DNA from: Streptomyces sp. NBC_01497
GTDB taxonomy: Bacteria; Actinomycetota; Actinomycetes; Streptomycetales; Streptomycetaceae
NCBI RefSeq assembly: GCF_036250695.1
Contig: NZ_CP109427.1
Location: 5,890,001 to 5,954,000, forward strand
Direction of reading: 5' to 3'
DNA: 64,000 nucleotides
A program made the translations under genes and the position numbers. Positions 8,761 through 16,602 of this stretch are shown here, piece after piece. Numbering within the stretch: the stretch's first letter is position 1; each line of letters starts with the position of its first letter. Below the pieces are notes generated by a model that saw only the letters and a list, made by a program, of their open reading frames with translations, did no database searches and was not told the DNA's origin.

Positions 8761-10254
8761 TCAGCGGTGGAGGTGGCTGCTGCCCGCGCGTTCCTCGCGG
8801 ATCTCCGTGACCACGCGGGCCGCCGTCTCGCGTACGGCCTCCATCTCGGTCAGGAAGTGCCAGTAGTCCGGATGGCGCCCCTCCAGGCCCGCCAGCGCGC
8901 GATCGACCCGCCCCACCGCGTCGTCCAGGGGCCTGGCGTGCCGCGGGTCGGGCGTACTGCGGCCCGCCATCGCCAGACGCTGGGCGTCGCGGACCGCGAA
9001 ACGGGACCGGTCCACCTCCTGCTGCGGGTCCTTCTGCACGGCGTTCAGCCGCTGGAGGCGGTCGCCCGCCGCGGACACCGCCTCGTCCGTCTCGTTGAGC
9101 AGCGCCCGTACGGTGCTGAGCAGGGATGTCGCGTCCGGCCAGCGCTGCTCCTCGCGGGCCCGGGCCGCCTCGGCCAGCTTGGTCTCCGCCTGGCGCACGT
9201 TCTCCGCGGCCTGCGCGGGCACGGACTGGAGGTCCTGCCAGCACGCGGCGGAGAACCGGCGCCGGAGCTCGCTCAGCACCGGCTCGACCGAGCCGGCGCG
9301 GTTCGTGAGCGCCTGGGCGCGCGTACGCAGGGACACCAGCCGCCGGTCGATCTCCTGCGCCCGCTCCGGCAGGCGCTCGGCGTCCCGCCGCACGCCCTCC
9401 GCCTCGCGCAGTACGCGATCGGCGCGCTGGAGCGTCTCGCTCACGCCGTGCCGGCCGGCCCCCTCGTTGAGCCGGGTCAGCTCCGGCGAGAGGGCGGCGA
9501 GCCGGGCCGCGAGATCATCCGCCCGCAGTCCGGAGCCACGCACCGCATCGAGAGCGTTGCTCGCGGCGAGGAGCGCCTGCTTCGCCCGCTCCACCGCGGG
9601 GGCGAGACGCGCCAGCTGGGTCGCGGCACTGTCCAGCAGCGGCTCAAGCCCGTCGGCGAACCGGTTCAGCTCGCCCCGCACCCGGTCCAGCTCGTCCTTG
9701 GCCTTCGTCAGCTCGTTGTGCGCGCGGGTCGCCGTCGCGAGGTCGAGGTCATGGCGGTCCAGGTCGTGCGCGTCCACCGCGGTGATGTAGTTGCCGCTCG
9801 CCTCGTCGATCCTGCGGCCGATCGCGGCGAAGTCGTCGAGCGCCTTACGGGCCCGCGGAGAACTGTCGACCGCGCTGATCGTCTCGATGGAGATCCGCAG
9901 GTCGCGCTGGGCGGTGTCCAGCTCGTAGAACGACTCGGCCGCCGCGTCCTTCGCGGCCTGTGCCGCCGCCCGCTGCTGCTCGCTGCCGCCGCGACCACCG
10001 CCGAACCAGCGCCGGCCGCCGGCGTTCCCACCGCTCGCCAGGGCGGCCGGCAAGGCCGCGACCAGCAGCGGAACGGGCAACAGCACCAGCGCACACAGAT
10101 CCCGCAGGCCGCCGGCGAACGACGCACGCGCGCCAAGAGAGCCGGTGCGGGCCCGGACGCCGCCACCATCGCCGCTGCCCCCCGGGTCATGGACGGCGTC
10201 CGCCCCCGCTCCAGAGCCCGCGGAGTCCCCAGAGTGCGGATGCGCGTATGTCAC
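8761..10254 (-). CDS. Long coiled-coil protein with one N-terminal membrane segment
   Basis: A 497-residue protein. Residues 1-50 are disordered. A hydrophobic segment (about 52-73, LRDLCALVLLPVPLLVAALP) could be a signal anchor. Residues 90-490 are almost entirely helical, charged and Ala/Leu/Arg/Glu-rich with heptad-like spacing, indicating extended coiled coils. I recognise no catalytic motif. It resembles conserved streptomycete hypothetical proteins. An envelope- or cytoskeleton-related structural role would be a guess. It lies upstream of the DUF4097 gene on the opposite side of a short gap, in the same orientation. Confidence 0.8.
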   Translation of the reverse strand: MTYAHPHSGDSAGSGAGADAVHDPGGSGDGGGVRARTGSLGARASFAGGLRDLCALVLLPVPLLVAALPAALASGGNAGGRRWFGGGRGGSEQQRAAAQAAKDAAAESFYELDTAQRDLRISIETISAVDSSPRARKALDDFAAIGRRIDEASGNYITAVDAHDLDRHDLDLATATRAHNELTKAKDELDRVRGELNRFADGLEPLLDSAATQLARLAPAVERAKQALLAASNALDAVRGSGLRADDLAARLAALSPELTRLNEGAGRHGVSETLQRADRVLREAEGVRRDAERLPERAQEIDRRLVSLRTRAQALTNRAGSVEPVLSELRRRFSAACWQDLQSVPAQAAENVRQAETKLAEAARAREEQRWPDATSLLSTVRALLNETDEAVSAAGDRLQRLNAVQKDPQQEVDRSRFAVRDAQRLAMAGRSTPDPRHARPLDDAVGRVDRALAGLEGRHPDYWHFLTEMEAVRETAARVVTEIREERAGSSHLHR

Positions 10255-10325
10255 ATGCCTCTCCCGTGCCGGTTTCGCCCTGCCGGTTCATTGTCCCACC
10301 CGGCAAGGACGAACACACGGGTCGG

Positions 10326-11138
10326 TCAGTTCGCAGCTCGCACAGAAATCTGACCGTTGGAGGTGTGGGCCATCACCGAGTGCGGACTCGCGTCGTCGCG
10401 CGGCACCCCGATGTCGATGCCGCCGTTGCTGCTCCCGGCGTCGACCGCGTACGCCGTGTGCCCCTTCGGCAGGTTGATCCGCACCTGCCCGTTGTGGCTG
10501 TCCACGTCGACGTGGTCCGGCACGGTGGAGAAGCCCAGGCGGATCGCGCCGTTGCTGGTGGTCGCCGAGATCCTCTTGCCGGTCAGGCCGAGCGCGGTGA
10601 GCGAGCCGTTGTCGGAACTCAGGCTGACCGGGCCGGAGCTGTCCCGGACCTCGGCGTCCCCGTTGGAGGTGCGCAGCGAGACGGAACGCGTGAAGCCGGA
10701 GGCGGTGACCTTGCCGTTGCCGCTGCTGACCGTGACGTCGACATCACGCGGCACGGTCACCTTGTGCAGGGCGGAACAGTCCGTCGCCAGGCCCGAGCAC
10801 TTCACCTTCAGCTTGAGCGTGTCCCCGTCCAGCTCCCAGGTGGCCTTCGGGCCGGTGCCGAGGAACACCCAGCCCTCGACCTGCCGCTGCACATGAACCC
10901 CCGTGACGTCGCCCGGCACGACCTGGACGCCCGAATCGTCGGCGTCGATGGTGAGCTTCTTACCGGTGAACGCAAAGGTGTGCTTCTGTACGGGCGCGCT
11001 CGACGGATCGGCACCGCAGGCACCGACCGTGGCGGCGATCGCCACGACCCCGCAGACGGCGAGGACGGCACGGGTGCGGCTGCGTGGGCGCGGGTGTGGG
11101 TGTGGGTGTGGGTGTGGGTGTGCGGCGACGGTGGTCAC
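10326..11138 (-). CDS. DUF4097-family beta-helix lipoprotein
   Basis: A 270-residue protein. After a short His-Pro repeat tract (HPHPHPHPHP) and basic residues, a hydrophobic segment ends in the lipobox VGAC, so it is probably a lipoprotein. The mature part is made of short repeats such as SSGNGKVTASG, TSNGDAEVRD, SDNGSLTALG and TSNGAIRLG, the stacked-strand pattern of the DUF4097 (DUF4098/putative adhesin) family. The GTG start at 11138 follows a GGGGGA sequence. An ATG 90 bases upstream would add a Gly-rich leader unlike a signal peptide. The function is unknown; surface or cell-envelope location is inferred. Confidence 0.82.
   Translation of the reverse strand: MTTVAAHPHPHPHPHPRPRSRTRAVLAVCGVVAIAATVGACGADPSSAPVQKHTFAFTGKKLTIDADDSGVQVVPGDVTGVHVQRQVEGWVFLGTGPKATWELDGDTLKLKVKCSGLATDCSALHKVTVPRDVDVTVSSGNGKVTASGFTRSVSLRTSNGDAEVRDSSGPVSLSSDNGSLTALGLTGKRISATTSNGAIRLGFSTVPDHVDVDSHNGQVRINLPKGHTAYAVDAGSSNGGIDIGVPRDDASPHSVMAHTSNGQISVRAAN
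11090..11124. repeat. GTGTGG hexanucleotide tract
   Basis: About five tandem copies of gtgtgg, read on the minus strand as alternating His-Pro codons at the N-terminus of the DUF4097 lipoprotein. Such tracts change length by slippage; in-frame gains or losses would only alter the number of His-Pro pairs. Confidence 0.85.
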
Positions 11139-11549
11139 AGTGATCGTTCCCCCAGGTTGGACCGTCCCTCGTCGGGCGGTGCCCCCACCGTAGAAGCCAG
11201 GACCCCCGGCGCCGATCCTGCCGCCCACCGTCTACGGGGTGGGGCTAACCCCCGGTCCGGCCGGCGCCCCGGGCACCTCCCACCCACTGCGCCTGCCCGT
11301 CAGGGCGCCCTCCGTGCCACCGGACCTCCCTGCCCGGCCGCCTCCGTGCCCGCCGACCTCGTGCCTGCCCCCTCCGTGCCGGCGCCCTCGGTACGTGCCC
11401 TCGGTCCCCGCCGACCTCGGTACGCGCCGCGTCCGTTTCGCCCCAGCCACGGGCCCGGCCCCGGACCGCTGGCCGGGTCCCCCATCCCGCCCAGGTCACG
11501 GCGTTTGCCGCCGGGGCCCATGGGCCATGTACCCTGATGCCTCATCCAC
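11139..11549. other. Intergenic region upstream of tRNA-Val
   Basis: The first part is the leader of the DUF4097 gene. The remainder (about 11230-11510) is a Pro/Arg-coding-like, C-rich low-complexity stretch with repeated words such as cctccgtgcc and gccgacctcg. No convincing gene is visible on either strand. A tRNA promoter should lie close to 11510-11545. Confidence 0.45.
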
Positions 11550-11624
11550 GGGTGCGTAGCTCAGGGGTAGAGCGCTGCTCTTACAAAGCAGATGTCGGCG
11601 GTTCGAAACCGTCCGCGCCCACCA
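11550..11624 (+). tRNA. tRNA-Val (anticodon TAC), integration target
   Basis: A full cloverleaf can be drawn. The acceptor stem GGGTGCG pairs with CGCGCCC (one G-U pair), the D arm is GCTCAGGGGTAGAGC, the anticodon stem CTGCT pairs with AGCAG around the loop CTTACAA (anticodon TAC, valine), and the T arm contains GTTCGAAAC. Discriminator A is followed by an encoded CCA at 11622-11624. The 3' half is repeated at 13619 onward, so this gene is the attachment site of a mobile element. Confidence 0.95.
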
Positions 11625-11676
11625 GCACAAAGGCCCCCGACCGATCATGGTCGGGGGCCTTTGACATCTGGTGGGA
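11580..11676 (+). repeat. Attachment-site repeat, tRNA-side copy
   Basis: 97 bases covering the anticodon loop to the 3' end of tRNA-Val plus its terminator. They match 13619-13715 at all but one position (G at 11597, A at 13636). A duplicated tRNA 3' end is the footprint of site-specific integration by a tyrosine or serine recombinase that rebuilds the tRNA on one side. Confidence 0.93.
11629..11662 (+). terminator. tRNA-Val terminator, copy 1
   Basis: A perfect 14-bp stem: AAAGGCCCCCGACC (11629-11642) and GGTCGGGGGCCTTT (11649-11662) with a 6-base loop, directly after the tRNA. It is included in the repeated attachment sequence. Confidence 0.9.
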
Positions 11677-12355
11677 GCCTTCGCCATCCGGATCCCGGAC
11701 CTGATGAAGCGCACTCGGTGCATCTTGATCATTGACTCCGTCACGGACATTGAAGTCGCGCGCAGCACAGAGCTTCGCAGTCGGCCGCGCCAACAAGCCG
11801 GGCGAGGCCGCTGCGTTCTTGCACGCGGGAGCAGATGCCATCAACGGCGATGTGCGGGCCGCTGCCAGCGAATCGAGTCGCTCCGCAATGAGCGCGGGAG
11901 CTGTTACGGGTTTCCTTACCTCATCAAGCCCCGGCTGTGCTCGGCTCCGCCGGGTGCGCTTCGCTCCTGCCTTCGGCCCGCGCCGCCCGCGCTGCGCCGA
12001 CCCGCGCCCACAAGGGATAGGGCGAGGCCATGAGTCGAGACCCGAAGGTGCAACGGTGGCTCACCGACAAGGACATGCCTCCGGCGGGGGCGCTCATGTG
12101 TCCGGGATGGGAGGGCCCGTCCTGCGGCTGCTGGCATCGTCGCGGTTGTCGTGGGGGCCCATCCCGACCACCTTTGACCCAGGCAGAGCCGAGCAGACGC
12201 GGCCCAGGGCGTCAAGGTCGTTCGTACAGTGGTGCGCTCCACCTTGACGCCATGAACCACGCCCGCTCCACTACGTGTGGGCCGAAGGCGGACGGGAGGG
12301 GAGCACAGGAAAGTGGGGGCTGGCGATCGGTAGGGTTGTGTAACCCCCGGAGGGA
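11677..12355. repeat. Imperfect long repeat unit 1 (with 13818-14290)
   Basis: From about 11697 to about 12180 the sequence matches 13826-14290 in the same orientation with many substitutions and short indels. Examples are cggtgcatcttgatca, gccaacaagcc and gcgctcatg. One frame is shared over its first half (ANKPGEAAAF then HAGADAIN), and copy 1 also encodes a Cys-rich peptide MSRDPKVQRWLTDKDMPPAG from 12030 that is frameshifted in copy 2. I cannot tell whether either was ever translated. 12250-12355 holds no other gene. Confidence 0.75.
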
Positions 12356-13153
12356 TCACCTGTAGATAGCAAGAATATCTAGCATCAGGGCAGGGCCTTC
12401 GAGGTACTGGTCTTCTTCACCTTCCTTGGGCTTCGTTCGCTCCAGGGCGCGTCTTTGCTCGCGTGAGATAAGAGACGACCCAGGGAGGGCAAGGAGAGGC
12501 TTCCATTGCCCCTCTCCCCAGCGCTTTGAGACCTTTCCGGTGATTCGAGCGGTTCCCTCCATGTCGCCCTTCACGTTGCCTGATTCGAGCTGCCCGGCGA
12601 TACGCCAATTCGAGGAGTCAAGGTCGCCAACGACTAGCGCCTTTCCTCCAAGGGCTCCTACGAACCCCCTAAACGCATCGCGTTCGTCCTCACTGGGCAG
12701 CCCCTGAGCTGCGGTAGCATCGAACATGCTCACGAAGGGGAGCAGTGCATCCAGCTTATCGAGAGCCTCAACAAGCCCCCCGTCCGGAGTCAAGGCCTTA
12801 ACGATTTCCGGGACGTAGATGTCACACTCGATATCGATGAGCGCACCTACTCCGATATCCTGAAGATCAATATCCGGGTCCACAACATCAACCCAGCCTG
12901 CTATTTTCGGTTCGGTTCTGGCAAGTTCCATTAGGCGCTCAAATTGAGCCTGTGGAGTATCGGTAAAACTAGCAGATTCCTCTGTGCCGCGCGTTCGGCC
13001 GATAGCCGCCTCAACGACGCTGGCTTTCACGCCACCACTCGCATTTTTCCCTGTCGATGTTTTCCGCTCAAGGGATTCGCGGATTCCGCCCTCAAGGGCA
13101 CTCACGTAGTCCGCCAACGTCGTTGCGTCGAGGTACAGGAAGCGCTTCAGCAT
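12356..13153 (-). CDS. DUF6414 family protein carried between the two attachment repeats
   Basis: A 265-residue protein. The opening LKRFLYLDATTLADYVSALEGG, the basic/Gly-rich segment after it, and TPQAQFERLMELA match the actinobacterial DUF6414 family, for which no function is established. The C-terminal half contains a domain with segments such as VVGDLDSSNWRIAGQLESGNVKGDMEG. The gene is clearly less GC-rich than the surrounding chromosome, with many A/T third positions, which points to recent transfer. It is the only substantial gene inside the 2.04-kb segment bounded by the tRNA-Val repeats. ATG 13153 lacks a strong ribosome binding site. An accessory, possibly protective, role is inferred only from location. 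Confidence 0.78.
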   Translation of the reverse strand: MLKRFLYLDATTLADYVSALEGGIRESLERKTSTGKNASGGVKASVVEAAIGRTRGTEESASFTDTPQAQFERLMELARTEPKIAGWVDVVDPDIDLQDIGVGALIDIECDIYVPEIVKALTPDGGLVEALDKLDALLPFVSMFDATAAQGLPSEDERDAFRGFVGALGGKALVVGDLDSSNWRIAGQLESGNVKGDMEGTARITGKVSKRWGEGQWKPLLALPGSSLISREQRRALERTKPKEGEEDQYLEGPALMLDILAIYR

Positions 13154-13618
13154 GCGTAAATCTTATGAGTTGAGCCATCGGATGTCAGGTGAGTTGCGAA
13201 GTTCGTCCGTACCCGTCTGGTTGGCGTGGCCGGCGACACTGTGCAGTGACCCAAGCTTCCCGTTGCTGCCGACTCGGCGGCACGTCGGCCTTGGTTAGCT
13301 CCGCGACCTTGGGCCAGTAGAGCTCGACCTCCCGCCGGAGGGCCACCTGACATCCATTGCTGACATCAACGGCGACGGATTCCGGCGGCCGATCTGGGAC
13401 GGCCATGTCAGCGCTGTCGTTGATCGTTGGAGGGGAACCAAGCACCTCGATTGAGCTTACAAGGCAGGAGTCATCGTTGGGATGCGTGCCAGATCCGTGC
13501 CAGATCGAGCGGTCAACCACGGTCACTTGAAGTCCTCGACGGCGCAGAAGCCCGTAGCGAGGCCCGCAGCACGAAACGCGGCGTGGCCAGCTCAGACGCG
13601 CCGACGAGGGGCGCCAGG
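13154..13618. other. Gene-poor end of the att-bounded segment, possible integrase remnant
   Basis: No convincing intact gene. A 113-codon frame on the minus strand (13185-13526) has no family resemblance. Near 13485-13510 a tandem GTGCCAGATC / GTGCCAGATC occurs just before the attachment repeat. Integrase genes usually end beside the att core, so this may be a decayed 3' end of an integrase, but that is a guess. Confidence 0.35.
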
Positions 13619-13715
13619 CTTACAAAGCAGATGTCAGCGGTTCGAAACCGTCCGCGCCCACCAGCACAAAGGCCCCCGACCGATCATGGTCGGGGGCCTT
13701 TGACATCTGGTGGGA
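13619..13715 (+). repeat. Attachment-site repeat, distal copy
   Basis: The second copy of the 97-base tRNA-Val 3' segment and terminator, with one substitution at 13636. It lacks the 5' half of the tRNA, so it cannot make a tRNA. The hairpin AAAGGCCCCCGACC / GGTCGGGGGCCTTT is intact at 13668-13701. Confidence 0.93.
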
Positions 13716-14292
13716 AGCCTTCGGTACCCGGATCTGACATCAACGCGCACGGTCAGCCGCGATCGGGACGCCTCTCAGTATCCGGTCGGGGTGGCTCACA
13801 GTGTGAGTTCCCGCTGCATCGCTCGGGCTGATGAAACCGCACCCGGTGCATCTTGATCAGTGGCTCCGTCACGGCCATTGAAGTCGCCCGCAGCACAGAG
13901 GATCGCAGCCGTCCGCGCCAACAAGCCCGGCGAGGCCGCTGCGTTCTCGCACGCCGGAGCAGATGCCATCAACGACGATATGCGGGCCGCTGCCGACGAA
14001 TTGAGTCGTTCCGCAATGAGCGCGGGAGTTGTTACAGGTTTCCTTACCTCATCAAGGCACCCGGCTGCGCTCTGGGCGCCGCTGCCGCCTTCGGCCCGCT
14101 CCGCCCGCGCTGCGCCGACGCGCGCCCCCGAGGGGAAGGGGCCGAGGCCACGAGTCGAGACCGAAGACGCCACGGCAGCTCACCGGCAAAACATGCTTCC
14201 GGCGGGGGCGCTCATGCGTCCGGGGTGGGGCCCGTTGTGCGGGTGCCGGCATCGTCGTGGTGAGCGTGGGTGGCTCCGATCCCGGTCCCAGG
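13716..14292. repeat. Imperfect long repeat unit 2
   Basis: After an unmatched stretch (about 13725-13825) the sequence resumes similarity to 11697-12180. The frame MAPSRPLKSPAAQRIAAVRA (13860) parallels that of copy 1. The Cys-rich peptide of copy 1 is interrupted here by indels. No intact gene is supported. Confidence 0.7.
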
Positions 14293-14613
14293 TCACTTCT
14301 TCGGCTTCTGATCCGACTGGGCTGGCTGCTCAACCGGGGGCCCCGCGTCGCGCATGTCCGCCGCGCGCCGCCGAACGTAGCCGTCGAAGTCCCGCTTGAT
14401 GCCTTGCACGTCCTCGATGGGGATGCGCACGGGATCGCAGTAGCGAGCGTCGCAGTTTCGAGGGGAGGAGCCGTCGATGAGCGACACGCCACCGAGCACC
14501 AGTCCTGCGACGTCATCAATGTCCGTGCACAAAACCGGGTGAAAGAAGCAGTCCTCGTAGATGTCCCCCACGCGGATGCCGGCAGGGTTGCGAGGGTCGG
14601 TGGCTGACTCCAT
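14293..14613 (-). CDS. Hypothetical protein of the tRNA-Val island
   Basis: A 106-residue protein, MESATDPRNPAGIRVGDIYE at its start, with a beta-rich first half (VGDIYEDCFFHPVLCTDIDD, VLGGVSLIDGSSPRNCDARYC) and a charged tail ending QSDQKPKK. Four Cys lie between residues 23 and 58. The segment RKRDF-like GIKRDFDGYVRRRAADMR near the end is helical. I do not recognise the family. The start at 14613 is chosen because upstream codons look random. It resembles small orphan proteins of actinomycete mobile islands. Confidence 0.6.
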   Translation of the reverse strand: MESATDPRNPAGIRVGDIYEDCFFHPVLCTDIDDVAGLVLGGVSLIDGSSPRNCDARYCDPVRIPIEDVQGIKRDFDGYVRRRAADMRDAGPPVEQPAQSDQKPKK

Positions 14614-14907
14614 GCGCTCAATCTGCCAGAGCCGACATGACCGGCGCATGCAGGGGCAAGGCGGGCCGGTTGTCAAACCGCGGGCGCCAGACGACATCAA
14701 CGGCTCACACCAACAGCCACGATCACCGCCGGTCGGTCGCTGACGTCGATGCTGGCTCCACCTGGACGACGCGAGCGCCGACCGGCACCAGGCCGGCCTG
14801 TTGACCGACCTGATAAAGATGAGGCCACACCTTCACGCCTGCGGCCGGGCAAGACGAGGACGCCAGTTTGGCGCGCTGTGGAAGACCTCGTGCCTCAAGA
14901 TCGTGGA
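14614..14907. other. Short gene-free gap in the island
   Basis: No gene seen. It contains gacatcaacggctcacacc near 14695, which resembles gacatcaacgcgcacggtc near 13738 shortly after the distal attachment repeat, and may be another trace of repeated element ends. Confidence 0.35.
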
Positions 14908-15279
14908 CTAGGCCTGGGGCAGAGCTGGATGCTCGTACCCGAGGATGTCGTAAATCCAGCGGTCGAAGTACCGGACTTCGGCCTCTCGGTCACCCTCGAT
15001 GGTCAGCCACTCACGGGCGGCCGCGACCATGCGCGTCTCGGCTTGATCCGTTTCCGCAGGCCGGAGCTCGACCCAATCGGTCAACGCGCCCCAGACGAGT
15101 TGGAGCGAAACGCACGCTTCGTCACCGTCATCGCCTGGCCACTGACGCCCAGCAAGAGCCCAGATCTCCAACGCCGCATCATACGGTGAAGACTTGCCAT
15201 TCAAGATGACTGCCGTATGCGCTCTGACCGCGGCGCGAAAGGCTTCCGAGTCCTCCACGATCTCAAGGATAGGGGGCAC
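14908..15279 (-). CDS. Hypothetical cytosolic protein of the island
   Basis: A 123-residue acidic, largely helical protein (LEIVEDSEAFRAAVRAHTAV, YDAALEIWALAGRQW, WVELRPAETDQAETRMVAAA, FDRWIYDILGYEHPALPQA). The Trp- and Asp-rich pattern is reminiscent of small helical immunity-type or Smi1-unrelated orphan proteins, but I cannot assign a family. The GTG start has only a weak ribosome binding site. Codon use is normal for the genus, so it is probably real. Confidence 0.6.
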   Translation of the reverse strand: MPPILEIVEDSEAFRAAVRAHTAVILNGKSSPYDAALEIWALAGRQWPGDDGDEACVSLQLVWGALTDWVELRPAETDQAETRMVAAAREWLTIEGDREAEVRYFDRWIYDILGYEHPALPQA

Positions 15280-15597
15280 GACCCGGGCACGACCCGCCTA
15301 GCCTGTAAGGCGCAGAAGCACAGCAGCCTCGGCGACCGCACGCGATGGTCCCAGTGCGAATGTCCGCGCTGACGCCAGCCAGACCTCAGAGAGTTGCCCG
15401 TATCGAGGAGGCAGGCGCAGTCATCGGGCCATGCCACTCTCGTGCCAGAACGTTCGGGGACTCACGGGGAACCGGGGCACAGAGCGAGCTGTTCGGCCGC
15501 ACAACGCCAAACCAGGAAAGCCGCAGCTCGGGCCCGCGATCGCCCAACCTCACTGCTAAAGCGGTGGTCCACACCCGGTGAATGAGATCATCCATGG
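15280..15597. other. Gene-free region in the island
   Basis: Frames crossing this stretch are Arg/Ser-rich with no domain. The promoters of the divergent neighbours at 15279 (minus) and 15598 (plus) should lie here. Nothing else recognised. Confidence 0.4.
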
Positions 15598-15882
15598 ATG
15601 CCAGACGCGCGACTACCGCCAGGGTGGACCCTTCAGCAGATCGCCGACGTATCCGGGGACCACGAGGCTGTTGTCCTCGACCCAAACAGGGCGGTGAAGT
15701 GGGTCGCCTTCGACGGAGCCGACGAGGTACTGCAACCAGAAATCGTGCTCGGCTTCCATAGTTTGTGCCTCGTGAAGCCAGTCCAAAACGACGACTGGTA
15801 CATGGGCAGCCTGTACGAAGACGGCAGCATCGACTGTTGGACAGCCTATGGCGACCTGTACGAGGCACTCCGCGGCCTGTAG
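15598..15882 (+). CDS. Hypothetical protein of the island
   Basis: A 94-residue protein with a coherent beta-rich sequence: PPGWTLQQIADVSGDHEAVV, AVKWVAFDGADEVLQPEIVL, then LVKPVQNDDWYMGSLYEDGS and a C-terminal DLYEALRGL helix. I recognise no family. ATG 15598 is the nearest start that begins the coherent part. It is divergent from the preceding hypothetical gene. Confidence 0.6.
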   Translation: MPDARLPPGWTLQQIADVSGDHEAVVLDPNRAVKWVAFDGADEVLQPEIVLGFHSLCLVKPVQNDDWYMGSLYEDGSIDCWTAYGDLYEALRGL

Positions 15883-16048
15883 AGGCACAGGCCGATTATC
15901 TAACTGCGCTACCACTACCCCGTACCGACGCGGACATCCGCGGACTCGGGCGAACAGGCCACACAATTCAAGCCCATTGAGCCGCAGCTCCTCGGGTCGG
16001 ACGCATTGCTTCGGGACGAAGCGAGGGATGGGTGGAGTGAGGCGCCGT

Positions 16049-16497
16049 CGGCCTGGAGGGCTTGGTCTTCAAGCGGCTCACCGAGCGCTATCCGGCCGGG
16101 TTGGCGGAAGTACCGGGCGCGCGCGTCCACCGAGGCCATCGTCGGCATCGTGACCGGTGCGCTGCATCGGCCGGCGTTCGTGCTGCTTGGCCGGCTCGAC
16201 GATGCCGACCGCCTCCAGTATGCGGGTCGGAACATGCAACTGGCGCGCCAGGCCGGCGAACACCTCGGGGCGCTCTTGGCGCCCGCCCCCGCCGGAAGCC
16301 CATCGCAGCGCTGGACGTTCTCAGCGGCGTGGGGATCGCGGGAGAAGCTGGACGTGAGGCTCGTCAGTATGAGCCACGTCGTCGAGGTGAGGGCCGACGT
16401 CGCATTCGACAGTTCGGGCCGGTGGCGGCATCTGGTCCGACTCCTGCGCGTCCGGGCCGACATGGCACCGGGTGACGTGCCGCGGGCCGGAGGGTGA
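16049..16497 (+). pseudogene. ATP-dependent DNA ligase, C-terminal fragment with frameshift
   Basis: Two successive frames encode parts of one protein. First GLEGLVFKRLTERYPAG (to about 16101), which contains the conserved EG-VFK motif V region of ATP-dependent DNA ligases. Then, after a one-base shift near 16102, WRKYRARASTEAIVGIVTGA and LVRLLRVRADMAPGDVP, which fit the OB-fold C-terminal domain of the streptomycete ligase family. The catalytic nucleotidyltransferase domain with the KxDG lysine is absent upstream. It is therefore a remnant, not a working ligase. Confidence 0.72.
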
Positions 16498-16527
16498 CAG
16501 ACGAACGGCCCTCCGAGGGACGGCCGG

Positions 16528-16602
16528 TTTGCGGGGCCGGAGTTGAACCGACGTCGACTGGGGACAAGCCCGTCTGCTCTCTACCCATTGAGCTACCCGC
16601 CT
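16528..16602 (-). tRNA. Degenerate tRNA-like sequence
   Basis: Read on the minus strand, it has a recognisable D arm (TAGCTCAATGGGTAGAG) and T arm (GTCGG, loop TTCAACT, CCGGC), and five of seven acceptor pairs (GCGGG with CCCGC). The first two acceptor pairs mismatch, no CCA is encoded, and the anticodon arm folds poorly. The best loop, CTTGTCC, would give TGT (Thr). It may be a decayed tRNA or a tRNA-like gene of a mobile element. Confidence 0.45.

Noticed and set aside
11581..11844. Minus-strand frame ending GADGFEPPTSAL over the tRNA
   Set aside because: This peptide is the antisense of a tRNA 3' end, a well known source of false protein annotations.
13185..13526. 113-codon minus-strand frame in the att-bounded segment
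   Set aside because: No domain, no ribosome binding site and mixed codon use; not enough to call a gene.
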